Shown in pieces: positions 27,871 through 36,079 of a stretch of DNA of 64,000 nucleotides. Below the pieces are notes generated by a model. It was not told the DNA's origin. It searched no databases and saw nothing but the letters and a program-made list of their open reading frames with translations. The position numbers and the translations under genes are program-made. Positions within the stretch are counted from its first letter, which is position 1; each line of letters opens with the position of its first letter. Source of the DNA: Streptomyces fragilis (GTDB taxonomy: Bacteria; Actinomycetota; Actinomycetes; Streptomycetales; Streptomycetaceae); contig NZ_BEVZ01000004.1 in assembly GCF_003112515.1 (NCBI RefSeq), positions 620,001-684,000 on the forward strand, written 5' to 3'.

Positions 27871-28260
27871 TCAGCCCGCGGCCGCTATCCGGCCGCCGGC
27901 CGAGGAGCGGGCCTTCTTGAGCTCGATGTCCCGCCGCCGGCGGCGCGCCAGCACCAGGCGGCGCTCGGCGGCCGTCAGCCCGCCCCACACGCCGTAGGGC
28001 TCCGGCTGCAGCAGGGCGTGCTCCCGGCACTCCACCATCACCGGACACTGCGCGCAGACCCGCTTGGCCGCCTCCTCGCGGGACAGCCGGGCGGCCGTGG
28101 GCTCCTTGGACGGGGCGAAGAAGAGTCCCGCCTCGTCCCTGCGGCAGACGGCCTCGTTGTGCCAGGGCGCCTCCTGGTCGCGCTCCCTGCGGGCGCTCCG
28201 CCGGGCCGGGACCTGTGCGACCTTGGTGACCTGCAGGGACGAACGCGTGTGCTGCGGCAC
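27871..28260 (-). CDS. wblI: WhiB-like iron-sulfur regulator
   Basis: 129 residues. The four cluster cysteines are C39, C69, C72 and C78 (C-x29-C-x2-C-x5-C), followed by the family turn GVWGG and a basic C-terminal tail AERRLVLARRRRRDIELKK that contacts DNA or sigma factor. WhiB proteins bind a [4Fe-4S] cluster and the principal sigma factor. The symbol rests on position between glpX and a DUF1707 gene, as I recall for wblI of S. coelicolor; the family call itself is secure. Stands alone with its own upstream region. Confidence 0.9.
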   Translation of the reverse strand: MPQHTRSSLQVTKVAQVPARRSARRERDQEAPWHNEAVCRRDEAGLFFAPSKEPTAARLSREEAAKRVCAQCPVMVECREHALLQPEPYGVWGGLTAAERRLVLARRRRRDIELKKARSSAGGRIAAAG

Positions 28261-28368
28261 GGTCTACTCCTGACGAAGGCTTCGCGAGCGAGCGGCGATG
28301 CGTCAAGCACTACCCCTCGCACACGTGCCGTATGCACCCTGTACACGCATCGCGACGCAGCGGCGCGG

Positions 28369-29070
28369 TCACAACTCCCGTGCGCCGCCGCCGAGATGCC
28401 GACGCGCTCCGGCGCCGTGCCCGCCGCCGGTGTGCTTGTGCCGTGAGCGGTCGAGGTGCCGCTGCACACGGTCGCGGATGTCGGCCACCAGACGCCCGCG
28501 GCGCGCCCGCGCCTCGACGCTCCCCAGCACCGCCCAGCCGTCCACGTAGATCACCGGCGCGTTGGAGTCCGCGGCGTCGGCCGTGTCCACCTCGAAGCTG
28601 CCGAGCACGCCGCCGCCGGTGCCGCGCAGGGTGACGTTCTCCGGCACGTAGACCTCGACGCTGCCGAAGACGGACACGGCCTTGACGGTGACCTGCTGGT
28701 GCTCGAACACGGCCTCGCTGAGGTCGATCTCGACGCTGCCGAATATCGCGTAGGCGTTGATGCGGCGCCCGGCCCGCCAGCGGCCGGTACGGGAGGCGGC
28801 GCTGAACACCGCCGTCACGTTCTCCTCCGCCACGGGGAGGGACTCGAGGGCGAAGGCCGGCGCCGCGGCGGGCGCGGACCGCCCCACGGGCAGGTCACGC
28901 ACGTACTCCTCCAGCTCGCCGAGGGTCCGGGCGGCGAGCGCCCCCTCGACCCGCTCGGCGTACTCCTCGGGCGTGAGGCGGCCTTCGGCGACGGCCTCGC
29001 GCAGCTGATCCACGACACGGTCCCGCTCGGCGTCCGACGCCCGCAGCTCAAGGTTCTTGTGAAGGTCCAC
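28369..29070 (-). CDS. DUF1707 / LiaF-like C-terminal domain protein
   Basis: 233 residues. The N-terminal DUF1707 (LRASDAERDRVVDQLREAVAEGRLTPEEYAERVEGALAARTLGELE) is followed by a beta-helix-like domain with repeated FGSVEIDLSE / FGSVEVYVPE / LGSFEVDT / LGSVEARAR, as in LiaF-type cell-wall-response proteins. No membrane segment is present, so it is probably cytosolic. The function is unknown but the C-terminal fold is linked to sensing cell-envelope stress. The start gives LHKNLELRASD. Divergent from the class I fumarase. Confidence 0.88.
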   Translation of the reverse strand: MDLHKNLELRASDAERDRVVDQLREAVAEGRLTPEEYAERVEGALAARTLGELEEYVRDLPVGRSAPAAAPAFALESLPVAEENVTAVFSAASRTGRWRAGRRINAYAIFGSVEIDLSEAVFEHQQVTVKAVSVFGSVEVYVPENVTLRGTGGGVLGSFEVDTADAADSNAPVIYVDGWAVLGSVEARARRGRLVADIRDRVQRHLDRSRHKHTGGGHGAGARRHLGGGAREL

Positions 29071-29215
29071 ATCCGGAGGCTAGCAGTCGCGATGTATCGC
29101 GAACATCCTCCGGAAGGGGGATGTCGTGACGAGCCCCACCTCACATCGGCGGCCCCGCGCCCACGTCTTAGGCTGGTGGGCACCGGCTGTCTTTCGAGTG
29201 AGGAAATGGGCGAAG

Positions 29216-30880
29216 ATGCCTGAGTTCGCGTACACCGATCTGCTCCCCGCGGGAGAGGACACCACCCCTTACCGGCTGGTGACCTCCGAGGGCGTGTCGA
29301 CCTTCGAGGCCGACGGCCGCACGTTCCTCAAGGTGGAGCCGGAGGCGCTGCGCAAGCTCGCCGAGGAGGCCGTGCACGACATCCAGCACTACCTGCGCCC
29401 CGACCACCTCGCCCAGCTCCGCAAGATCATCGACGACCCCGAGGCTTCCGCCAACGACAAGTTCGTCGCCCTGGACCTGCTGAAGAACGCGAACATCGCG
29501 GCGGCCGGCGTGCTGCCCATGTGCCAGGACACCGGCACCGCGATCGTGATGGGCAAGCGCGGCCAGAACGTGCTGACCGAGGGCGGCGACGAGGAGGCCC
29601 TCTCCCGCGGCATCTACGACGCGTACCGCAACCTCAACCTGCGCTACTCCCAGATGGCCCCGATCACCATGTGGGAGGAGAAGAACACCGGCTCCAACCT
29701 GCCCGCGCAGATCGAGCTGTACGCGACCGACGGCGGCGCCTACAAGTTCCTCTTCATGGCCAAGGGCGGCGGCTCGGCCAACAAGTCGTTCCTCTACCAG
29801 GAGACCAAGGCGGTCCTCAACGAGGCCTCCATGATGAAGTTCCTGGAGGAGAAGATCCGCTCGCTGGGCACGGCCGCCTGCCCGCCGTACCACCTGGCGA
29901 TCGTCGTCGGCGGCACCTCGGCCGAGTTCGCGCTGAAGACCGCCAAGTACGCCTCCGCGCACTACCTGGACAACATCCCCACCGAGGGCTCCGAGCTGGG
30001 CCACGGCTTCCGGGACACCGAGCTGGAGGAGAAGGTCTTCGAGCTCACCCGCGAGCTCGGCATCGGCGCCCAGTTCGGCGGCAAGTACTTCTGCCACGAC
30101 GTCCGCGTCATCCGCCTCCCCCGCCACGGCGCCTCCTGCCCGGTCGCGCTCGCCGTCTCCTGCTCCGCGGACCGCCAGGCCGTCGCGAAGATCACCGCCG
30201 AGGGCGTCTTCCTGGAGCAGCTGGAGAGGGACCCGGCGCGCTTCCTCCCGGACACCACCGAGGCCGACCTCATCCAGTCCGGCGACGTCGTCAAGATCGA
30301 CCTCAACCGGCCGATGGACGAGATCCTCGCCGAGCTGACCAAGCACCCGGTCAAGACCCGCCTGTCGCTCACCGGCCCGCTGGTCGTCGCCCGCGACATC
30401 GCGCACGCCAAGATCAAGGAGCGCCTGGACGCCGGCGAGGGCATGCCGCAGTACCTGAAGGACCACCCGGTCTACTACGCGGGCCCCGCCAAGACCCCCG
30501 AGGGCTTCGCCTCCGGCTCCTTCGGCCCCACCACGGCCGGCCGGATGGACTCCTACGTGGAGCAGTTCCAGGCCGCGGGCGGCTCCAAGGTCATGCTGGC
30601 CAAGGGCAACCGCTCCCAGCAGGTCACCGACGCCTGTGCCACGCACGGCGGCTTCTACCTGGGCTCCATCGGCGGCCCCGCCGCGCGCCTGGCGCAGGAC
30701 TGCATCAAGAAGGTCGAGGTCCTGGAGTACGAGGAGCTCGGCATGGAGGCGGTCTGGCGGATCGAGGTCGAGGACTTCCCGGCGTTCGTCGTGGTCGACG
30801 ACAAGGGCAACGACTTCTTCCAGAACCCGGCGCCCGCCCCCACCTTCACCTCCATCCCGGTCCGCGGCCCCGGCCTCTGA
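29216..30880 (+). CDS. Class I (iron-sulfur) fumarate hydratase
   Basis: 554 residues. Interconverts fumarate and malate in the TCA cycle using an oxygen-sensitive [4Fe-4S] cluster. Cluster cysteines are visible in [19 protein letters not shown] and [10 protein letters not shown] regions. The C-terminal beta domain begins near [11 protein letters not shown] and holds [19 protein letters not shown] and [16 protein letters not shown] at 29216 with GAGGAAA ten bases upstream. An alternative, heat- and oxygen-stable enzyme (fumC) follows 346 bp downstream. Confidence 0.97.
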   Translation: MPEFAYTDLLPAGEDTTPYRLVTSEGVSTFEADGRTFLKVEPEALRKLAEEAVHDIQHYLRPDHLAQLRKIIDDPEASANDKFVALDLLKNANIAAAGVLPMCQDTGTAIVMGKRGQNVLTEGGDEEALSRGIYDAYRNLNLRYSQMAPITMWEEKNTGSNLPAQIELYATDGGAYKFLFMAKGGGSANKSFLYQETKAVLNEASMMKFLEEKIRSLGTAACPPYHLAIVVGGTSAEFALKTAKYASAHYLDNIPTEGSELGHGFRDTELEEKVFELTRELGIGAQFGGKYFCHDVRVIRLPRHGASCPVALAVSCSADRQAVAKITAEGVFLEQLERDPARFLPDTTEADLIQSGDVVKIDLNRPMDEILAELTKHPVKTRLSLTGPLVVARDIAHAKIKERLDAGEGMPQYLKDHPVYYAGPAKTPEGFASGSFGPTTAGRMDSYVEQFQAAGGSKVMLAKGNRSQQVTDACATHGGFYLGSIGGPAARLAQDCIKKVEVLEYEELGMEAVWRIEVEDFPAFVVVDDKGNDFFQNPAPAPTFTSIPVRGPGL

Positions 30881-30893
30881 CCCGGACCGACCA

Positions 30894-30948
30894 CACGCGT
30901 GCGGCGTGCACCGCCCGGGTCCTACGGGCGGCGCGCGCCGCACGCGTG
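30894..30948. terminator. Long two-part hairpin after the class I fumarase
   Basis: Outer 13-bp stem CACGCGTGCGGCG / CGCCGCACGCGTG and inner 7-bp stem CCGCCCG / CGGGCGG, separated by a symmetrical 4+4 internal loop. It begins 13 bases after the stop at 30880. It is larger than an ordinary terminator. Confidence 0.75.
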
Positions 30949-30960
30949 CGTCGGGCGCCG

Positions 30961-31000
30961 CTCACGTCGGCGCGCCGCTCACGTCGGCGCGCCGCTCACA
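30961..31000. repeat. 17-bp tandem repeat between the fumarase genes
   Basis: Unit CTCACGTCGGCGCGCCG, two perfect copies (30961 and 30978) followed by a partial third. The 346-bp gap (30881-31226) holds this repeat and the preceding hairpin and no gene. Confidence 0.85.
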
Positions 31001-31226
31001 CGAACCGCCGGTTCGCCGCGCGCGGCGGCCGTGGCCGGTCGGTGCTGCGCGGTGGACGACCCCTCCCGCGTGGTGCGGTGTCCCGCTCGGACGTCCCCTT
31101 GGGTGTGTACCGGCGGGTAAGGGCGGTTGGGAAGACGACGAACCGGTCAACCGGTTGAAGGGGGAGGCGTGCGGCGGACCGGCCGGCGCCCCGGCCGGTG
31201 GAAACCGGGTGAGGAAAGGGACGACG

Positions 31227-32678
31227 ATGACGAGCGGGACGGAACGGGACGCCGCGACGGACGACTTCGACGGGCCCGGCGCCGAGGCGCGGGCCGGGCA
31301 GTGGCGCGTCGAGCACGACTCCATGGGCGAGGTGCGGGTCCCCGCCACGGCCAGGTGGCGGGCGCAGACGCAGCGCGCGGTGGAGAACTTCCCCGTCTCG
31401 GGGCAGCGGCTGGAGCGCGCCCACATCGAGGCGCTGGCCCGGATCAAGGGCGCCGCCGCCAAGGTCAACGCCGAACTGGGCGTGCTGGACGGCTCGGTGG
31501 CCGAGGCGATCCGCGCGGTCGCCGCCGAGGTCGCCCGGGGCGCGTGGGACGACCACTTCCCGGTGGACGTCTTCCAGACCGGGTCGGGGACCTCGTCCAA
31601 CATGAACATGAACGAGGTGATCGCGTCCCTGGCCACCGAGCGGCTCGGCCGGGACGTCCACCCCAACGACCATGTGAACGCCTCCCAGTCGTCGAACGAC
31701 GTCTTCCCTTCCTCCCTCCACATCGCGGCCACGGCCGCGGTCACCCGGGACCTGATCCCGGCGCTGGAGCACCTGGCCGGGGCGCTGGAGCGCAAGGCGG
31801 AGGAGTTCGCCGACGTGGTGAAGGCGGGCCGCACCCATCTGATGGACGCCACCCCGGTGACCCTCGGGCAGGAGTTCGGCGGCTACGCGGCGCAGATCCG
31901 GTACGGGGTGGAGCGGCTGCGCGCCTCGCTGCCGCGCCTGGCGGAGCTCCCGCTGGGCGGCACGGCGGTCGGCACCGGCATCAACACCCCGCCCGGGTTC
32001 TCGGCGGCGGTGATCGCGGAGGTCGCCCGGGACACCGGGCTCCCGCTCACCGAGGCCCGCGACCACTTCGAGGCGCAGAGCGCCCGGGACGGCGTCGTGG
32101 AGACCAGCGGGCAGCTGCGGACCGTCGCGGTGAGCCTGACCAAGATCTGCAACGACCTGCGCTGGATGTCCTCGGGACCGCGCACCGGCCTCGCGGAGAT
32201 CGCCCTGCCCGACCTCCAGCCCGGTTCGTCGATCATGCCGGGCAAGGTCAACCCCGTGGTGCCGGAGGCGGTCCTGATGGTGGCGGCGCAGGTGGTCGGC
32301 AACGACGCCACCGTCGCCTGGGCGGGCGCCGCGGGCAACTTCGAGCTGAACGTGATGCTGCCGGTGATCGCCAAGAACGTGCTGGAGTCGGTGCGGCTGC
32401 TCGCCAACGCCTCCCGGCTGCTGGCCGACCGGACGGTGGACGGGATCGTCGCGCACCGTGAACGGGCCCTGGAGTACGCCGAGTCCTCGCCGTCCGTGGT
32501 CACGCCCCTGAACCGGTACATCGGCTACGAGGAGGCGGCGAAGGTGGCCAAGCGGGCGCTCGCGGAGCGGCGCACCATCCGCCAGGTGGTGCTGGAGGGC
32601 GGTTACGTGGACCGCGGCGAGCTCACGCTGGAGCAGCTGGACGAGGCCCTGGACGTGCTGCGGATGACCCGGCCCTGA
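31227..32678 (+). CDS. fumC: Class II fumarate hydratase
   Basis: 483 residues of the aspartase/fumarase superfamily, iron-independent. Signature [16 protein letters not shown], catalytic [28 protein letters not shown] and [17 protein letters not shown] are all present. ATG at 31227 preceded by GAGGAAAGGG. The N-terminus has about 20 extra acidic residues compared with E. coli FumC. Lying next to the iron-sulfur isozyme, it may provide fumarase activity when iron is short or oxidants are present. Confidence 0.97.
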   Translation: MTSGTERDAATDDFDGPGAEARAGQWRVEHDSMGEVRVPATARWRAQTQRAVENFPVSGQRLERAHIEALARIKGAAAKVNAELGVLDGSVAEAIRAVAAEVARGAWDDHFPVDVFQTGSGTSSNMNMNEVIASLATERLGRDVHPNDHVNASQSSNDVFPSSLHIAATAAVTRDLIPALEHLAGALERKAEEFADVVKAGRTHLMDATPVTLGQEFGGYAAQIRYGVERLRASLPRLAELPLGGTAVGTGINTPPGFSAAVIAEVARDTGLPLTEARDHFEAQSARDGVVETSGQLRTVAVSLTKICNDLRWMSSGPRTGLAEIALPDLQPGSSIMPGKVNPVVPEAVLMVAAQVVGNDATVAWAGAAGNFELNVMLPVIAKNVLESVRLLANASRLLADRTVDGIVAHRERALEYAESSPSVVTPLNRYIGYEEAAKVAKRALAERRTIRQVVLEGGYVDRGELTLEQLDEALDVLRMTRP

Positions 32679-32717
32679 CCCGCTGACGGCCACGGGCGGC
32701 CCCGGCACCGCCGGCGA

Positions 32718-32811
32718 ACCGCCCGTGGCCCAGTCCCCCGCTCCGCCGGCTGGACCGCCCGTGGCCGGGGGTGGAAACCGCCCGTGGCCGCGGGCAGAAC
32801 CGCCCGTGACC
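32718..32811. repeat. Four direct copies of ACCGCCCGTGGCC
   Basis: Copies at 32718, 32754, 32777 and 32799 (the last ends TGACC), with spacings of 36, 23 and 22 bp. A near copy in reverse orientation lies around 32688-32702. They fill the gap between fumC and the DUF402 gene. Confidence 0.8.
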
Positions 32812-32946
32812 GCCCCCCACCACGCCGCCGCACCCCACCGCGCCGCCACGCCCGCACCGCCGCGCGGACCCCTCCCGTCGCGCCCGTGTGAACGCGCGTG
32901 ATCCGGACCGCAGCGGGCGCGCCCGGGTGACGCCTAGGATCGGCCC

Positions 32947-33639
32947 ATGACAGCAGACTGCGGAGCGGCACGGCGGAACGGGAGCGGGGCGACGGAGTAC
33001 TGGACCCCCGGCAGTCACATCCTGTGGCGGTACCGGGAGAACGCCGGGAGCCGTTTCCACATCTGCCGTCCCGTCACCGTGGTCCGCGACGACGCCGAAC
33101 TGCTGGCGGTCTGGCTGGCCCCGGACACCGAGTGCGTCCGGCCGGTGCTCGCCGACGGCACCCCGGTCCACCGGGAGCCGCTGGAGTCGCGCTACACCAA
33201 GCCCCGCGCCACGCGCCGCGGCCGCTGGTTCGGCACCGGGGTGCTGAAGCTGGCGCAGCCCGGGCGTCCGTGGTCGGTGTGGCTGTTCTGGGAATCGGGC
33301 TGGCGGTTCAAGAACTGGTACGTCAATCTGGAGGAGCCGCTGGCCCGCTGGGCGGGCGGCGTGGACTCCGAGGACCACTTCCTGGACGTCGTCGTCGGCC
33401 CGGACCGCACCTGGTCCTGGCAGGACGAGGACGAGTTCGCCGAGGCGCAGCGCGCCGGACTGATGGACGCGGGCACCGCCGTGCGGGTCCGGGAGGCGGG
33501 GCTGCAGGCGGTGGAGGTGGTGCGCGCCTGGGGTTCGCCGTTCTCCGACGGCTGGGAGAACTGGCGGCCGGACCCGGCCTGGACGCTTCCGTCCTTGCCG
33601 GATGACTGGGACCGCACGCCCGCGCACGTCTCCACGTGA
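32947..33639 (+). CDS. DUF402 domain protein
   Basis: 230 residues with the DUF402 barrel: GSHILWRYRENAGSRFHICRPVTVVRDD at the start, WSVWLFWESGWRFKNWYVNLEEPLAR in the middle, and DHFLDVVVGPD.TWSWQDEDEF. The family includes nucleoside-diphosphate phosphatases/RNA-linked phosphatases (the FomD type), with the conserved metal-binding D/E residues seen here. The physiological substrate is unknown. ATG at 32947. Monocistronic by appearance. Confidence 0.9.
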   Translation: MTADCGAARRNGSGATEYWTPGSHILWRYRENAGSRFHICRPVTVVRDDAELLAVWLAPDTECVRPVLADGTPVHREPLESRYTKPRATRRGRWFGTGVLKLAQPGRPWSVWLFWESGWRFKNWYVNLEEPLARWAGGVDSEDHFLDVVVGPDRTWSWQDEDEFAEAQRAGLMDAGTAVRVREAGLQAVEVVRAWGSPFSDGWENWRPDPAWTLPSLPDDWDRTPAHVST

Positions 33640-33831
33640 GACCCTTGATGCACCGTGGGAGCCCAACCGTAGGATCGTCCTCCGGAACGCGCGCGGCGGG
33701 CAACGGCAAGTGTTCTCCCAGGGGTTGACGTCAGGTCAGCCCCTGGTGGCAGGGATGAGAGGGAAGGTTCGCGAGGGCGGCGCCGGTGCGGACCGGCGAG
33801 CACGGGATTGGCCTTTGGCGGCCCCGGACGG

Positions 33832-35967
33832 ATGGATTCGACAAGCGTGACGGAGCACCCCACACCCGACACCCCGGCCTCCGTGCGCCCCGGCGCAGGG
33901 CCGGCCCGGTCCACGGCGCCGCGCGACCGGCGGTCCGGCCCCGCCGGCGCCCGGTCCGAGCACAGTCAGCCGGAGTCGGGCGCCGACCCCGCCGACGCCC
34001 CGCGCCCACGCCCCGCGCCCGACTCCATCCCCGCGCAGCCCAAGCCGTCCCGCCGGCGGTCCGCCAAGCAGGCCTCCGGCGGCAAGGGCAAAGGCGGCCG
34101 GGGCAACGGCCGGGGCGCCCCGGCGGTGCGGACCGCGCCCGCGGCGAAGGCCGCCCCGGCCTCGGCGTCCGGCGCCCCGCAACCGTCCGGGGCCCCGGGC
34201 GGCTCCGGCGCGCCCGGGGGCAAGGACCGCCGCAGCGGCCGGGCCGCCGGGCCGGGTGCGGGCCCGGTCCCCATGCGGCGCGACGGCGAGCGGCTGCGGT
34301 TCGTCGGCGCGGCCACCCGGCGCATCGCGCGCGGCATGGACCTCGACGAGATCGTGATGGGCCTGTGCCGGGCCACCGTGCCCGCCTTCGCCGACGCCAT
34401 CCTGGTCCACCTGCGTGAGCCGCTGCCGGTGGGCGACGAGCGGCCCGCCGGTCCGGTGGTGCTGCGGCTGCGCCGCACCGACCGCATCCCGCCCGACCGG
34501 GTGTCCGGCGCTCCGGATCCGCTGCCCGCGCTGCCCGCGCTGGCCACCGGCGAGGCGCCGGACGCGGAGGTGCCGCCGGGCAGCCCGCTGGACGAGGTGC
34601 TGCGCGGGGTCCGCCCCGTCTTCGCCGACTCGCCGACCGCCCGCGAGGCGCTGTCCGGGCTGCTCGGCGAGGGCGCCGACGCGGTCGCCACCGGCCAGCA
34701 CGCCATCCTGGCCCCGCTGCGCGGCCGCCGCCGGGTGATCGGCGCGGCGGTGTTCCTGCGCGGTCCCGAGCGCATCCCGTTCGAGGGGGACGACCTGCTG
34801 GTCGCCGCCCAGCTGGCCACGCACAGCGCGCTGGGCATCGACAAGGCGGTGCTCTACGGCCGTGAGGCGTACATCGCCGACGAGCTGCAGCGCACCATGC
34901 TCCCGGAGACGCTGCCCCGCCCGACGGGGGTGCGCCTCGCCTCCCGCTACCTGCCGGCCGCCCAGACCGCCCGGGTGGGCGGCGACTGGTACGACGCGAT
35001 CCCGCTGCCCGGCAGCCGGGTCGCCCTGGTGGTCGGCGACGTGATGGGTCACTCGATGACCTCCGCGGCGATCATGGGCCAGCTGCGGACCACGGCGCAG
35101 ACCCTGGCCGGGCTCGACCTGCCGCCGCAGGAGGTCCTGCACCACCTGGACGAGCAGGCGCAGCGGCTGGGCACCGACCGGATGGCGACCTGCCTGTACA
35201 CGGTCTACGACCCGGTCGCGCACCGCATCACCATCGCCAACGCCGGTCACCCGCCGCCCGTCCTGCTGCACATGGACGGGCGGGCCGAGGTGCTGGAGGT
35301 GCCGGCCGGCGCGCCGATCGGCGTGGGCGGGGTCGACTTCGAGGCCGTCGAGCTGGACGCCCCGGCCGGGGCGACGCTGCTGCTGTACACCGACGGCCTG
35401 GTCGAGTCCCGGCTGCGCGACGTGTGGACCGGCATAGAGCAGCTGCGGGACAGGCTGGAGGCCACCGCCCGGCTCACCGGCCAGGACCACGCGCCGCCGC
35501 TGGAGGCGCTGTGCGACGAGGTGCTGGACATGCTGGGCCCCGGCGACCGCGACGACGACATCGCGCTGCTCGCCGCCCGGTTCGAGGGCATCGCCCCCAG
35601 CGACGTGGCGTCCTGGGAGCTGTACCCGGAGAACGCGGCGCCGGGCCAGGCGCGGCGGCTGGCGCGGACGGCACTGCAGAACTGGGGGCTGGACGCGCTG
35701 ACCGACTCAGTCCAGCTGCTGGTCAGCGAGGTCGTCACCAATGCCGTGCGGTACTCGAACCGGCCCATCACGCTGCGGCTGCTGCGCACCGACGTGCTGC
35801 GCTGCGAGGTGGTCGACGACGTCCCGCAGCTGCCGCGGCTGCGGCAGGCCCGGGCCACCGACGAGGGGGGCCGCGGCCTGTACCTGGTGAGCCGGCTGGC
35901 CCGCCGGTGGGGCGCCACCCGTCTGTCCACCGGCAAGGCGGTCTGGTTCGAGCTCAACCATCCCTGA
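33832..35967 (+). CDS. SpoIIE-type PP2C phosphatase with GAF and anti-sigma kinase domains
   Basis: 711 residues in one polypeptide. Disordered Pro/Ala-rich N-terminus (1-150), a GAF-like sensor (about 160-345), a SpoIIE phosphatase domain (about 350-575; GGDWYDAIPLPGSRVALVVGDVMGHS, LYTDGLVESR, DDDIALLAARF) and a C-terminal histidine-kinase-type ATPase (about 590-711; LVSEVVTNAVRYS). Such proteins act in anti-sigma/anti-anti-sigma partner switching, the phosphatase dephosphorylating an STAS protein. No sigma or STAS gene is adjacent. The ATG at 33832 has only a weak ribosome binding site; the GTG at 33847 is an alternative. Confidence 0.93.
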   Translation: MDSTSVTEHPTPDTPASVRPGAGPARSTAPRDRRSGPAGARSEHSQPESGADPADAPRPRPAPDSIPAQPKPSRRRSAKQASGGKGKGGRGNGRGAPAVRTAPAAKAAPASASGAPQPSGAPGGSGAPGGKDRRSGRAAGPGAGPVPMRRDGERLRFVGAATRRIARGMDLDEIVMGLCRATVPAFADAILVHLREPLPVGDERPAGPVVLRLRRTDRIPPDRVSGAPDPLPALPALATGEAPDAEVPPGSPLDEVLRGVRPVFADSPTAREALSGLLGEGADAVATGQHAILAPLRGRRRVIGAAVFLRGPERIPFEGDDLLVAAQLATHSALGIDKAVLYGREAYIADELQRTMLPETLPRPTGVRLASRYLPAAQTARVGGDWYDAIPLPGSRVALVVGDVMGHSMTSAAIMGQLRTTAQTLAGLDLPPQEVLHHLDEQAQRLGTDRMATCLYTVYDPVAHRITIANAGHPPPVLLHMDGRAEVLEVPAGAPIGVGGVDFEAVELDAPAGATLLLYTDGLVESRLRDVWTGIEQLRDRLEATARLTGQDHAPPLEALCDEVLDMLGPGDRDDDIALLAARFEGIAPSDVASWELYPENAAPGQARRLARTALQNWGLDALTDSVQLLVSEVVTNAVRYSNRPITLRLLRTDVLRCEVVDDVPQLPRLRQARATDEGGRGLYLVSRLARRWGATRLSTGKAVWFELNHP

Positions 35968-35991
35968 CGCGACGCCTGGCGTACGACAGCG

Positions 35992-36030
35992 GGAAGGGGC
36001 CCCGCCGCGAACAGCGGCGGGGCCCCTTCC
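35992..36030. terminator. Terminator between convergent phosphatase and PBP genes
   Basis: A perfect 17-bp stem (arms 35992-36008 and 36014-36030) with loop GAACA. Confidence 0.88.
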
Positions 36031-36079
36031 GTTCGGTGGCGGTCCCCGGAGGGCCCGTCCCCGGAGGGACGGCCCGTGA

